64,000 bases of DNA from Emydura subglobosa (Eukaryota > Chordata > Testudines > Chelidae): assembly GCA_007922225.1 (NCBI GenBank), contig ML679969.1:16365999-16429998 (forward strand), in the 5' to 3' direction. Of the stretch, positions 1-11,345 are shown in pieces (the stretch's first letter is position 1; each line of letters opens with the position of its first letter). The position numbers and the translations under genes are program-made. Below the pieces are notes generated by a model. The model was not told the origin of the DNA. It ran no database searches and was given only the letters and a program-made list of their open reading frames with translations.

Positions 1-106
1 GCAGCGACCCGAGGATAGCCACGGACACAGGAGCGTTACCGGTTCACTATGCCGCAGCCAAAGGAGATTTCCCTTCATTGCGACTTCTCTTGGAGCCCTG
101 TCCAAA
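1..106 (+). CDS. ESPNL: ESPNL exon A (ankyrin repeat), 5' part cut by window edge
   Basis: Read in frame 3, this encodes an ankyrin-repeat segment containing [16 protein letters not shown] followed by a Leu-rich second helix. The exon ends in a phase-2 donor: GT at 107-108, context AAA|GTAAGA. The ankyrin consensus (G-x-x-P-hydrophobic-H-x-A-A-x-x-G) is clear, and the segment is close to the matching espin repeat. The next exon begins with the single base that completes the split codon (Asn), which supports the pairing across a 22-kb intron. Espin ankyrin repeats bind the tails of MYO3A and MYO3B. The acceptor and preceding repeats lie outside the window. Confidence 0.9.
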
Positions 107-901
107 GTAAGAGAGTTTTGGTTTGGGGGATGGATTTGCAGTGAGTTCAGTTCGTTGGTTTCTGTGTGTGTTGTTGGCTGTGTCAGAATATTTAGCGCAA
201 CTATAGCATTCGCTTGTTCTTCAGCTTTTGCACAACAGAGGTGACACAAGGCATGGGTTTATAGCGTCCGCATCGCTAAAAGCTGTCATTACAGCACTGC
301 TAACATTTCTGTAACTTTGCCGTTCCATCCTAAAGCAAAAATTAATGTGTCTGATCTGCTGAATAGCAAGGACTAGAATTTATGGGAAATTTGCAGATTC
401 ATATTAAGATTCTCCTTTTTATACATTTATACAATTTTCTGCTGATGCTTGATTACAGCTAGTTTTATTTTTGTAAAACAAGTATAAGGGCTTTCTTACC
501 CACAGGAAAGATTCCTTAGAATCAAATCTAATTTTCCTTAAATTGTGACTTCCTCGGAGCCAAGACTGCTTGGAAAGAACCTAGCACATAGTGGGCATTG
601 CTGAAAATAAACACTAAGAAGAACATAGTAGCAAATTTAAATATTAACTTCAGATTCCAAATTGTATTTGTTTTTGGACTGTCCAGTGAGTAATGAATGC
701 AGTGCAATACATGGATTCCTCAATCCGTATGTGCTGATTCTCCAGGCCCTGGGACCTGGCTGTAGTCACTTACAGCTGTGCAAATAGCATGTAAAACACC
801 CCCAGAGCAGAATCCTTTATACAGGTGCCAGACAGTGGAGAAGCAGGCCCATGGGGTGTGTTGCACTGGTCAATTATTAAAATCCTTTCGCTTCTCTTTA
901 G

Positions 902-1004
902 TCCGTTCTTCTACAAGTGGCACGTATACCGTATAAAGTCCTTGCTGAGCAGTACATACCATGTGTCTGCTGCCCTAGGGCCCCATCCTCCAACGCTGGT
1001 GCAG
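902..1004 (+). other. Candidate cryptic or cassette exon in the first intron
   Basis: A good acceptor (pyrimidine run CTTTCGCTTCTCTTTAG) is followed by 103 nt and a strong donor (CAG|GTGAGT). When entered in the phase left by exon A it is open throughout. It exits in phase 0, so splicing on to the 22299 exon would reach a stop within a few codons. If used, it would truncate the protein in the ankyrin domain. No homology is recognised. This rests on splice-site pattern alone. Confidence 0.2.
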
Positions 1005-2844
1005 GTGAGTAATTTTATTCACAGGAGCTCCTTAGGGAGAGTACTCAGTTGAATAAAGTTACTCACCTGCTTAAGTCTTTGCAGTGTCTGGCTCTAGTGA
1101 GGAAGACATGGCTTGTCTGGCTTGGACACAACACCATTTAACAAACAATTGAGGCTGCTCTGGCTGCTAAAAGAATTGTTCTCATTTGTAAAACCTGGGC
1201 TTTCTATTGACATGACAGTTTTATCTCAGTGGGAAGTCAAATGTCCGTTCTTTATTATCCCAGGGACAAAGAGGAAGAGGGTGGATTTTAACTTGTGATA
1301 GAAATATTGCTCCCTGTTGCAAGTGGTGCTGCTGAGGATTTGTTCCCTGCGCTTTTGGAACTGGGTGATAACACAGTCGCCTTTGTCCAGGCTATAGTTA
1401 TGTAAATGGATTAGGCTGCCCTGCAGGAGAAAAAAGGCTGTTCAAATGTGTGGCAAGACAAGCTTTCTCGTTGTTTAAGGAATGTAGACTTGTGAGAGGG
1501 CTGCGGACGTCAAGGTCTCTGTGTATTTTCAGATGACACATTCTGTGCATGGTAAAATCCAGGAGTACTGGGGTCTTTTTTAACAGGTTATCACAGAGTA
1601 ATATCAGAATTCCCGTATATTCTGAAAACAAACCAGTTCTTAGGGCAGCAATAGCCAGCACTGCTGCTAGGATGAACTCATGATGGGCTGCCATGGTCAT
1701 TCCTTTCTACCTCCTGATTTCTGTTGCTTAGAACTTGCTCAGATCCAAGCTCTCAGGTAGTCAGTCAAACCCAGGCATGTTATCAGATATCTGAGGCAAA
1801 CTCACTGTTGAGATGAGTGAGTGAGTGCAGCTCTTCACTTCCAAAGAGCTATGCCCATGTCTACTGCAGCAGAGGGTGTGGGGTGAAACCCATCCATATG
1901 TAGAGACGGCACACAGCATAGGCAAGCCGTACGTTCCACATAAGAGCGACGCACAGATCAAGGACTGGCCCTCTACACAGGGGTGAATTTCACCTGTGCT
2001 GATAATCTCTGTTCTCTGACCGTGAACCTGTCTTTGGGTTTAATGCTCCTACCTGGAGATTAAACGTCTGTCCCCAAAATAGCTGCTTTCTCTTTGCAGC
2101 TGGGAATGGGGGTTCCAGCTCTCGACTGTGACCCTGCACAAGTTGCCTCATAGCCTGCTGGCTGTGGAACCAAAATGCTAGGTCAACAGAGAGCAACTAT
2201 GAAATGATCAGGGGTGAGAAAAGCAGGTCACCCAAACACCACAGATTACACAACTTCTAATCTGATTTTCCATGCTGGGCAGGAGGATCGGTCTATAAAT
2301 ACCCTGCAACTCTTTGCGGAACGTGCGTGGTAATTAACGCTCCATTACACGGGAACTTTTCACAGGAAGATTCTTTGTAAACACACTTTTGACAAAGCAG
2401 AACAAAATCAAATACTCAGTAATACAGCAGCCAAAATGCCGTCACTTCTGTGCCCTCACAGAGTGTCAGCAACGTCTCCCCACACATCGCAGCTCACACT
2501 CACACAGTGCCAGCCTGGGGGAGAGCAAAGTAAATCCCTTCCAGCAAAAACCCCAGCCCCCTAACTGGGCACAGGGGTCACAGGGCAGCAAGTGATGATT
2601 CTGGATCATGAATAAGGTGCCAACAACTGATAATGAGGCAGAACACAATGGCTTTTCGAGAGATGCTTTAACCTCATCCCTGCCAGAGCCTGGCTGGGTC
2701 TCTTCTCCCCAACTGATTGCTACAGAGACCCTGACTAAGGAAACTTCACCCAGCCATGGGCCTGCTTGCCAGCTTGACAGGAGCGTGCTGCACTGCACTG
2801 TCCACTGTTGCAGTCTCTCTACCATGCTGCGGAAGAGAAGATCG

Positions 2845-3733
2845 TGTTATACTTATAAAATAAACAGCGGGATCTTATTCAGGGCATAAGGCGGTATGCT
2901 GCATTTATTATGAATACAAAAAAGAAAAACATTTTAAAAAGCAATTGCCTAAAACACACTCACACACACACACACAGTTCTGCAGGAGGGATATAATTAC
3001 CAGTCCCTTGTTGCCCGAGCTGAATCAATGGCCAGGTGATTCAGACAGGAGGGTGGAGCCAGGCTCTGTCGGTCGTGACACGATGCTCCTTGGGGTTTGC
3101 AGAACGAGCCCAAAATCCAGGTTTCTTCTCTCCAATTTTATACTCATCCATCCCCATTCGGGTCTTTGGATTTGCCATGTCAGATAGTCTCCTTGTTTGA
3201 TGTAGTCGTCAGTTACGTTTGACATTGCAAGTGTGACAGCTTTCTCATTATTCTTTCATTCCTGTTTCACACTTCATTCTGTTCTTGTCCTTGGGTGTTA
3301 ACTCCCCTGTTTTCCGGGGTTATCTTGATCTTCGGTCTTCTGAGTTGTAAAAGTTCTTCAAACAAAAGCACCTTCTCTCCCTCCTGTCCTTGGAGGCTGA
3401 GAACCATTATCTCAGCAGTTATTTCCTCGCTGTGTTATTTCAACAGATCAAACTGCATTCACTCCTCATTCATACTTGCTAAAAATCATTACATTCTTAT
3501 TCCATTACATTGGTAACAATTATCTTATACTTACTTACTAACATAATAAAATCCTTATACCTACACCAATTTTATTTATACCAATTTTACTAACAGAAAA
3601 TAAAAGAAATCTTATTTACCCTCTCATTGCCCCATGATTGACACATCAGCCACATTCCTTCACTTGTAAATTATCACAATTAGTTCCCAAACATTCCTTC
3701 GTAGATGTTCACAAGCAGGGCCCCAATGTGTCA
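2845..3733 (-). mobile_element. LTR-like element, probably a solo LTR of an old endogenous retrovirus
   Basis: On the minus strand the block starts TGACACATTGGGGCCCTG and ends AAGTATAACA, so it has the TG...CA ends of a long terminal repeat. It is about 890 bp long. A TATA-like motif (GTATAAAAT) sits in the middle, and AATAAA/AATAAG polyadenylation-type signals lie about 40-70 bases before its 3' end, as in an R/U5 region. There is no primer-binding site or polypurine tract beside it and no gag or pol frame, which suggests a solo LTR. No target-site duplication is evident. Alternatives are another AT-rich repeat or a 5'-truncated element. Confidence 0.45.
2952..2977. repeat. (CA)n microsatellite
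   Basis: A short run of alternating CA with one CTCA interruption, inside the LTR-like element. Confidence 0.85.
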
Positions 3734-4723
3734 TAAATGTTAAATCACAAAAACTTTAGGCAGGATGTTCCCAGTCATATATTTAAGCAGTCAATTATCA
3801 TAGTGGGGCCTGGGACGGCATGAACAAACAATCAATGTGTCCGGAACATCCCTATCTAAAATGCCTAGTTTTATTTTTTCTCAGTGTGAGGATTAACCCT
3901 TAAGCTTCAAATAGTATCCATGGTCCGGGCCTGCTCTGGTTCAGGCCTACATCACAGAGCTGGGGGCTACAATCGGAAGCTCCAGAGCAGAGCCATGCTG
4001 AGGCCCTACAGTATTTCCACTAGGACACGCTGACACAGCCACATCACAGAAGCCTCCTAAGGGGCTTGGCAGAACGGGTTTGCTAAGGCTGCTTCTTACG
4101 TACACAGGCGGGAAGAACCAAGACCTAATTAGAACAAAGCGTTTGCTGGCGGCAGCTGCCCCTTGAGCTGATGACAGCTAACTCGCCTGGTGAGAATGAT
4201 GTTCCAGAACCCCCATGCATTGCTCCTCCGGTCCCGTGCATGGCCTATTCCACAGCTATGGAACTTAACCCCTGAGTCACTAATGTATTTACTGAGGTTG
4301 GGAAGTGGAACTAGGTGACTGCTCTGGTGACACACCACTTGGTCTTTTTTCTGCAGATTGATGGTGTCTGCAGAATCCCACTTCTAACATGCATTGGGTG
4401 TGATCGAAACACAAAGGAATGTCAGAAAGTTTGTTAGACAATCACCAATGCATGTTACTGGACAAAGCAGGATTTCTGGATTTTCCTGGGTGGTTTTGCT
4501 GTCTATTATATAAATCATCACTTTGTTTTTAGAAACAAAGAAAAACGTCAAAATATTTTTCTCTTTTAAATGAAAGCCAAAATCCCATGAATTGGCTATG
4601 CTAGCGATTGAACCTGACATTAAGATCAAAAGGGGATTTACCGTGAGTGCTTTCACAGAAGCAGCAGCCTTTTCTGTATGTATATTTTATATCTTTAATT
4701 AAAAATCTTAACAAATTATTGTA

Positions 4724-4737
4724 GTAACCATGGCGAT
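4724..4737 (-). promoter_or_regulatory. X-box-like (RFX) motif
   Basis: The + strand reads GTAACCATGGCGAT; its complement ATCGCCATGGTTAC approximates the X-box GTTGCCATGGTAAC. It sits in an AT-rich stretch and is nearly the same, in opposite orientation, as the motif at 9625. RFX factors maintain hair-cell gene expression (general knowledge). A motif of this length will also occur by chance, so this is only a candidate. Confidence 0.25.
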
Positions 4738-6240
4738 TGCGCTCATCCTCCATCACTGCTTTGGGACCAATATGTATTTAGGCAACAACTTTAATAGAAG
4801 ACATAGTCTGTGCAGTAATAGACTGCAAGGCTTTATGCAATGTGTGTGTGTGTACATTTCCTTGGATGCACTGAAATAGCAGCATGCAGATCAGGCACTT
4901 GCTTGCAATCCACTCATTTGAGAGAAGCATCAACAGAAGCTGCTGCTAATTCCTTGACCCGAGTTTTCTACAGATTTCAACAACAGTGGGAGTCAGCTCC
5001 CCTGTGGGCTGGAAACGTATCATCAGGCAAACGTATCTGACTTTCACAACTGAATGAGTAATGCCCTGACTATACCGGTGCTATTGGGGGAACATCCTAA
5101 CATGCGTGACTTGCAACAAACGCTCCTTGTTGCCCTTTACTTTTTACACACTGTCTCCAGCACAGGAAATCAGACACGTCACAGCAGATAAACCATACAG
5201 GTAAATACAAGCAAACTAAGTGGATTACAATATCTCAGGCAAGCAGCATCTGTTTATGTGGCAATGCCGAGCATGGGGGAGCACACTGCTCACATTTCAC
5301 GGGAAAGAATGGCCTGAGCCTAGATAGAGGAGGGGGCAAAGTAGGAGGCTCCAGGCATGGTATCCTTATTAGGGAAAGGGCAAAGCAATGCAGATGAGCC
5401 GTAAAGGGTCAAGGGGTCAGTTAGGTGCGTGGAGGTTGTTCCAGACCACTCTCATAAAGTGTCAATGGGAAGCACAGCAGTGGAATGATTGAATATCCAT
5501 TTAGTAACATACAGGAGTTTAGCTGTAAGACTCCCAGTAAAATCCATGCAAGTGATATGGCAGGAACCCCAGTTAACAATGGGAAAGGTCTTACACCCCC
5601 CCTCCCCCAAAGGCACTCAACAGAAGAAGGGTCCCTGAGTTTTGCTGACTAAGTAAGCTCTTAATTAACCATGTCTTAGTCACAGCCCTTTTACATTTAA
5701 TTTTATGCTTCTCCTGCAGTTACTTTTGCTGTGATCACCTGTCTTCTTTAGTTAAGAAATCACATGAATTATTTACTCTGAGATAAGATCATTCTGCTTA
5801 TGGTCCCTTCTGCTAACTGCGTGATGTGAGGCTCCATTACAGACCCTTGAAATTCTATCTCTGAGTGCTGCAGTACCAGCTAGCTGGCAGGACGCAGCAG
5901 TAACAGTTCAATGGGAAGGGAGGTCAGTATCATGGATGGGTTTGTAGATATATTACAGACAAAAACTATATTGAAAGAACATTATAGATTGCAAATTCAA
6001 GCACTCAAAAGCTAGGAAATGCCAGAATTAAGGTCCCTTTTTACACCTGAGGTAATCAGTAACTGGTAGTAGTAGAAGGTTTTTATCTTCGATGTGGACC
6101 AGTCACTAGAGGGCGATGAGACACACCATTTGCCAGACAGTGGAGGAATGTTGGGCCTTAGGAATTTTGGGTTCCATTCCACATTCTGGACAGGAGTCTT
6201 CCCTAGTGGTTACAGACCCTTTTGCCTCCATCATTTTCCC

Positions 6241-6270
6241 CTCACTCACTCACTCACTCACTCACTCACA
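6241..6270. repeat. (CTCA)n tetranucleotide repeat
   Basis: About seven copies of CTCA in tandem, followed by a CACCC-rich tail. Confidence 0.9.
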
Positions 6271-6623
6271 CATACGCACCCACCCACCCTATCTGACTCC
6301 TGTCCCCACCAGTTTGTTCCTTTGCCGCACTGCTCCTATGCCCCACCGCCCGGCTTTGCTCCCCACTCCCAGCTTCTGTATCCAAGTCAGTTTACCTCCT
6401 CCTTCTCCTCCATGCTGCCTGGGTGCCTGAACATTCGTGAACTGTGATTTTCAGAGCTCATAACTTGGCCAAATTCGGGTGGGCTTGTCACAAGTCACCC
6501 TCTACCCTGCTGCTTTTCCAGTCCCTGCTGCAAAACATGAAACATGAGCTCCACAGCAAAACAGTTGTCAGAATTTTTTTTAACCTTAACCAAAAAACAT
6601 ATTTTTCCTTTATTTCATTTTTC

Positions 6624-6720
6624 ATAGCATCACAGAAGTGAAGGACTGGAAGGGACCTGGAGAGGACTTCTAGTCCAGTCCCCTGCACTCAAGGCAGGAT
6701 ACGGACATGGCTGAACTGAT
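6624..6720 (-). mobile_element. CR1 LINE 3'-end fragment
   Basis: The + strand reads in the antisense CR1 tail pattern: 'catcacagaa..ggactgg' then 'aagggacctgg', then 'ttctagtccagtcccctgc'. This is the usual end sequence of sauropsid CR1 copies. Only about 100 bp are left, so it is a heavily 5'-truncated insertion. Confidence 0.75.
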
Positions 6721-6865
6721 TTTTGCTGAAATTTACCCCCAAAAAATCAGCTTGAGGCAGACACCTGGCCTGGAGAATTTCAGCCTAGATGGTTATAGTT
6801 TGACAAAGTCATTAGCAACTGAAACAGACACTTATAACGGAAAGCTTGAGACAACCTAACTATGC

Positions 6866-7076
6866 CCTGGTCCACACTCACCTGGCGATTCGGCGGCAGT
6901 AGACGGGAGTTATGCAAACTACGCAGAGTAGCTTGCGTAACATACGTCGACTGCTGTGCTTCCCTTCTGCGCGCTGTCTACACTGCGCTGTTCCCGTTGA
7001 CGCAGTGCTCCGCTACTTGACAGCGTGGTTTTACTCAGTCGACTTCCTGATCAATTGAGCGGGTCTACACTGACTG
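6866..7076. mobile_element. MITE-like DNA transposon remnant
   Basis: It begins CCCTGGTCCACACTCACC and contains a GGGTCTACACTG motif near its far end, with CpG-rich short direct and inverted pieces between them (TAGACGGGAG, GTCGACTGC, GTCGACTTCC). These are the hallmarks of the small non-autonomous 'GGTCTACACT' elements in turtle genomes. The far terminal repeat is not clean, so the ends are approximate. Confidence 0.45.
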
Positions 7077-7099
7077 CTCAATCTATGGCCTAAGCTAAC

Positions 7100-7850
7100 A
7101 GAATGTTAGAAACCATTAGGAAAGGGAGAGATAATAAGCCAGAAAATATCACAGTGCCACTATAGAAATCCAGGCACAGCCACACCGTGAATACTGCGTG
7201 AATGCTGGTCACCCCATCTCAAAAAAGATACATTAAAATTGGAAAAAGGACAGAGAAGGGCAACAAAAATGATTAGGGATATGGAATAGCTTCCATATGA
7301 GGAGAGATTAAAAAGACTGGGACTGTTCAGCTTAACAAAGACATGCCAAGGGGACGGGGGGGATTTACAGAAGAGATCTATAAAATCACGATTGGTGTGG
7401 AGAAAGTGAATAGGGAAATATTATTTACCCCTTCATGTAACACAAGAACAGGGATCACCCAGTGAAATTAATAGGCAGCAGGTTTAAAACAAATATAAAG
7501 AAGTGTTTCTTCACACAGCACACAGTTAACCTGTGGAACTCATTGGTCAGGGAATGTTGTGTAAATGTATCCAGAAGTATAAGTGGGTTCAAAAAAGAAC
7601 CAGATAAGTCCATGGAGGATAGATCCATCACTGGCTATTAGCCAAGAGGGGCAGGCCACGACCCCATGTTCTGGGTTTCCCTAAACTTCTGACTGCCAGA
7701 AGCTGGGACTGGATGATAGGTTGAATCACTGGATGAATTGCCCTGCTCTGTTCTTTCCCTCTAATGCATGTAGCACTGGTTGCTGTGGGAAGACAGGATA
7801 TTGGGCTAGCTGGGCCATCGGTCTGACCCAGTGTGGTCATTTGTGTTCTT
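7100..7850 (+). mobile_element. CR1 LINE, 3' part (reverse-transcriptase tail plus 3' UTR)
   Basis: In sense orientation it shows the degenerate C-terminal coding end of CR1 ORF2: a KLEKxQRRATKM-like stretch near 7230-7270, then a LKRLGLFSL-like motif near 7310-7335. The characteristic 3' region follows ('ggcagcaggtttaaaacaaa', 'ttcttcacacagcacacag', 'cctgtggaactcattgg', 'ggaagacaggatattgggct', 'tggtctgacccagtgtgg'). It carries stops and indels and is inactive. The copy is 5'-truncated at about 7100. Confidence 0.9.
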
Positions 7851-9624
7851 AACCTTATCCATGGCGTTGCCTATAACAGACGCACATGCACACGGAACGC
7901 ATTGTTCCTTTTGAGTTGGCCTCTGCTGGGGAACGAGTGCCTTGAATTCTGCTGCAGACGCCATAATCCAACGTTGCTCACCAGACTGCTACTGACTGCA
8001 TTGGCCACTTGTCCCTGCCACGTCCCGTACTCCAGCTGTGGACCCCGTCCACCTCTAGTGCAGGGGCTGCAATGCAGACTGGCGGTTTGCTGCAGGGCAC
8101 ATCCAAGTAGCTCAGAGTGTAACCCCAGGGCAGCCCAGTGCGGCTTGTAGCTGGGACGGGTCTAGCGCTGGCCATGGGCTCCCGGAGCAGGGCACTGCCA
8201 AGATGCCATGGAGGGAAGCTAGCTGGCTCTGCACTGGTGTGAGGGGCATGTGGGTGCTGGTGGACAGGGAGCTGCTCCAGAGGCAATACTACCTGGTTCT
8301 GCTGCTGACTTGTGTTGTACTTTGAAAAGTGAATTTAAGTCCGCCAACATCTTTCTTTCTCGGGGTTCCCCGTGCACCTTGAGGCTCCGGCCATGAGAGA
8401 GGCTCTCTCATGGGATCTTCAGCCTGGTGGAAGCTGGCAGCAGTGGGGATCTCATGGGAGCCTGTTCTCCTGTTTGCCTTCACTGCCCTGAGTTGCTGAC
8501 AGCTCAGAGAAGGCCCCAGGCTCGGGGATGTTCTTTTGAATGATTGTGTGCAGTTTGCCAATTGCTAGCATGGGGAGGGGGACTCCCCACCCGCCAGCCA
8601 CGCTGAGCATCTGCTGCACAGCAGCCTGGGGATCGACCTGCCACGCCCCCGGAGCCTGCAGAACAAGAGCTGGAGGCAGTGGGCCTGGCTTTCCATGTTT
8701 CAGCCGCCAGAGTGGAGTGAGATGCCCAGGGGAATGGGCACAAGCCAGCAGGCTGCTGGGCCAGCCTGGCTTCATGCTCTTTGCCCCTTGGGCTGCAACA
8801 GACTGAGTACCAGGAGAGTCTCCTTTTGCTGGGGGCAGTCCCACCTTTACCTCTGCCTTGTGAACCGAGGGGAAGCATTCCCAGCAAGAGGGCAATGGCT
8901 TATTTCCAGTGTTTCCAGAACTTGGCATGTCTCCGAGCTCCGGCACCGGAGTTCCTGGGTGCACGGCGTACCGAGGGCCTCTCTAGCCTCCCTGCTGACA
9001 CTGGGGGGCCAATTCGCTGTCTGCCTGGGGTATTTCTAAAGGATCCTTCCCTGCAGTCACCTGCTGCTACGTAAAAATCCAACACATTAGAGCCAGAAAG
9101 GAACTGAAGCTTTTGCTGCCTCTGCCCCAGGTTGCTGTGCTAAGAGCAGGGCCTTTCCGCTCGTGACCTTTCTCTGTGCGTGCTGAGTTCCGGCTGGGCT
9201 GGGGAGATGGTATTTTAGCACCGCTTGTCGCAACGAACAGTTGGGCCCTGGCAGAAGTGAGGTAAAGCTCCCTAGCTTTGCTTCTGGAGACATTAGCCAG
9301 CTCCCGCCCACAAGCTGCCCCCAAGCTCAGGCCAGCCTGACGAATGCATTGCACTTCACCGATTAAACGAATTGCATTAGTAGCATTAGCCCCGGTAATG
9401 CAAGGTGCTGATAGGCTGCTGCGCTCTGGCTGCTGCCAGCGTAGTTCTGCTAAGTCGCAGGCCGTTCCGTGGAGCACTCTGGCTTTGGGCCTGCGAAGCC
9501 TGCCCCTAATCTGCATACTTTAAACCCGATCACGGCCACAGGTTCAGGCTTCGTCTCGTTAATTCTTAATCAGCTTGGCTAGTGGCGATCACTGGTAACA
9601 AGCGGCTCTTTATTGTTTGTTGTA

Positions 9625-9638
9625 ATCGCTATGGTAAC
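9625..9638 (+). promoter_or_regulatory. X-box-like (RFX) motif in a possible intronic enhancer
   Basis: The sequence ATCGCTATGGTAAC matches the X-box GTTGCCATGGTAAC at 11 of 14 positions, including an intact GGTAAC half-site. Within 300 bp upstream are homeodomain/POU-type sites (TTAATTCTTAAT near 9560, CTAATCTGCAT near 9510, ATTAAACGAATTGCATTAG near 9361). The surrounding sequence has lower GC and looks less repeat-like than its flanks. Enhancer function is inference. Confidence 0.3.
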
Positions 9639-10589
9639 CAGGGGCAGCTAACCTGTAGTAAACTAACCCAGAGGGAAGGAGAGCCAGGGCTGGCTCTCCT
9701 TCAGTCCATGTGCTCCTGGGGCTTGGGAATCGGCAGGGGGGCGAGGCATACTACCATGGCAAAGGACAAGCAGTGATTATTTGTAGGGGAATCCGTGCGA
9801 TCCTCTGCCCCTCCCATCTTTAACTCTCCGCACCCTGCCTCTGCCCCCCCTGGAATGCTTCCCCTGCCGCCTCTCTCTTTTGTGCTTCACTAGCACCGCC
9901 CTTGGTCTGCAGTCCCCCCCCCCCCACTGGTGCCATACACCTCGCTGGTCCCCACAGACACAGCATCCATTAAGGCTGAGATACAGCTAGGCAAAAAGGC
10001 AGGAAAAGCCGAGGAGCAGAGTGCGGGAAGGGGTGATCACCCGGGAGCGGCGGTAGGACAAGAGGCAGTGGCCTGAGGTAAGGAAGGGAAAGTTTAGGCA
10101 CCAAGCTTTCTAGAGCACGGGAAAGAGTTTGCATTCACAGGCCCAGCATGAGCGGCAGCCCAGCAGGCTTCTTGCACACTCTGGCTGTGAGCCCAGGGAT
10201 TGTGGCCTCAGAGGCTTTTCTCCTGCTCACTCAGTCTCTGTGCCTGCCGCCCCCCGTGCTGGCCTCTGCCCCAGCCGTGCTGAGCACACAGCACTCTTCA
10301 GCCTCCTGTGCCTCCCGGAGAGCTGGAGATGCCCTTACGAGATTCCTGCTGGGGTGAAATTCACCTCCACATGGAGAGACAGCTTCAGGCGTGTTCCAGG
10401 ACCTGAAGTGGGAGTTGGATGATGTCCAGGCCTCACATGCACCCTCTGCTCCCAGGAGAGCTGTCTCTTTAAGGTAACAGTAAAACCCCACTGCGCTGGC
10501 ATTTCCTCCCAAACACTCCCTGGGAGCTGTAGCAAGGTAGCCGTGGTGCCCCGGTGCCATGCCATGTGTCTTTCAGGGTGTACCACATA

Positions 10590-11345
10590 ACCCCAGGCAT
10601 AGAATCATAGTGTAGGGCTGGAAGAGACTTGGAGAGGTCTTCTAGTCCAGTTCCCTGAACTCAAGGCAGGACTAAGTATTACCTAGGCCATCCCTGGCAG
10701 GGGTTTGTCTAACTTGCTCTTAAAAATCTCCAATGACGGAGATTCCGCAACATCCCTCAGCAATTTATTCCAGTGCTTAACTACCCCGATAGGTAGGAAG
10801 TTTTTCCTAATGTCCAACCTAAACCACCCTCGCTGCAATCTAAGCCCACTGCTTCTTGTGCCATCCTCAGAGGTTCAGGAGAATAATTTTTCTCCCTTAT
10901 CCTTGTAACAACCTTTTATGTACTTGAAAACTGTTATCATGGCCCCCCTCAGTCTTCTCTTCCCCAGACTAAACAAATCCAGTTTTTTTCAATCTTCCCG
11001 TATAGGTCATGTTTTCTAGACCTTCAATCGTTGTTGTTGCTCTTCTCTGGACTTTCTCCAATTTGTCCACATCTTTCCTGAAATGTGGTGCCCAGAACTG
11101 GACACAATACGCCAGCTGAGTACTGTGACACTTCTCCTGTCTTGCTGACAACACTCTAGCTAACACATCCCAGAATGATGGTTGCTTTTTGCTAGTGTGA
11201 CACTGTTGACTCATATTTAGCTTCTGATCCACTATGAGCCCCAGATCCCTTCTGCAGTGCTCCTTCCCTAGGGAGTCATTGCCCATTTTGTACGTGTGCA
11301 ACGATTGTTCCTTCCCAAGTGGAGCACTTTGCATTTGTCCTTATT
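10590..11345 (-). mobile_element. CR1 LINE, 3' part, antisense to the gene
   Basis: On the minus strand, 10969-11334 encodes a recognisable CR1 ORF2 C terminus. It contains DLGLIVDQKLNMSQQC, then YCVQFWAPHFRKDVDKLEK and VQRRAT, then a GLEN-type segment. The + strand downstream end shows the usual antisense tail ('aatcatagtgtagggctgg' then 'ttctagtccagttccctg') at 10600-10660. It is younger-looking than the CR1 at 7100 because an uninterrupted 120-codon piece survives. It is truncated and non-functional. Confidence 0.93.

Noticed and set aside
6094..6447. Two overlapping + strand open frames with His/Ser/Thr runs
   Set aside because: They are created by the (CTCA)n repeat and the flanking pyrimidine-rich sequence.
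10969..11334. A 121-residue reverse-transcriptase-like protein gene
   Set aside because: It is only the C-terminal scrap of a truncated CR1 ORF2, not a functional gene.
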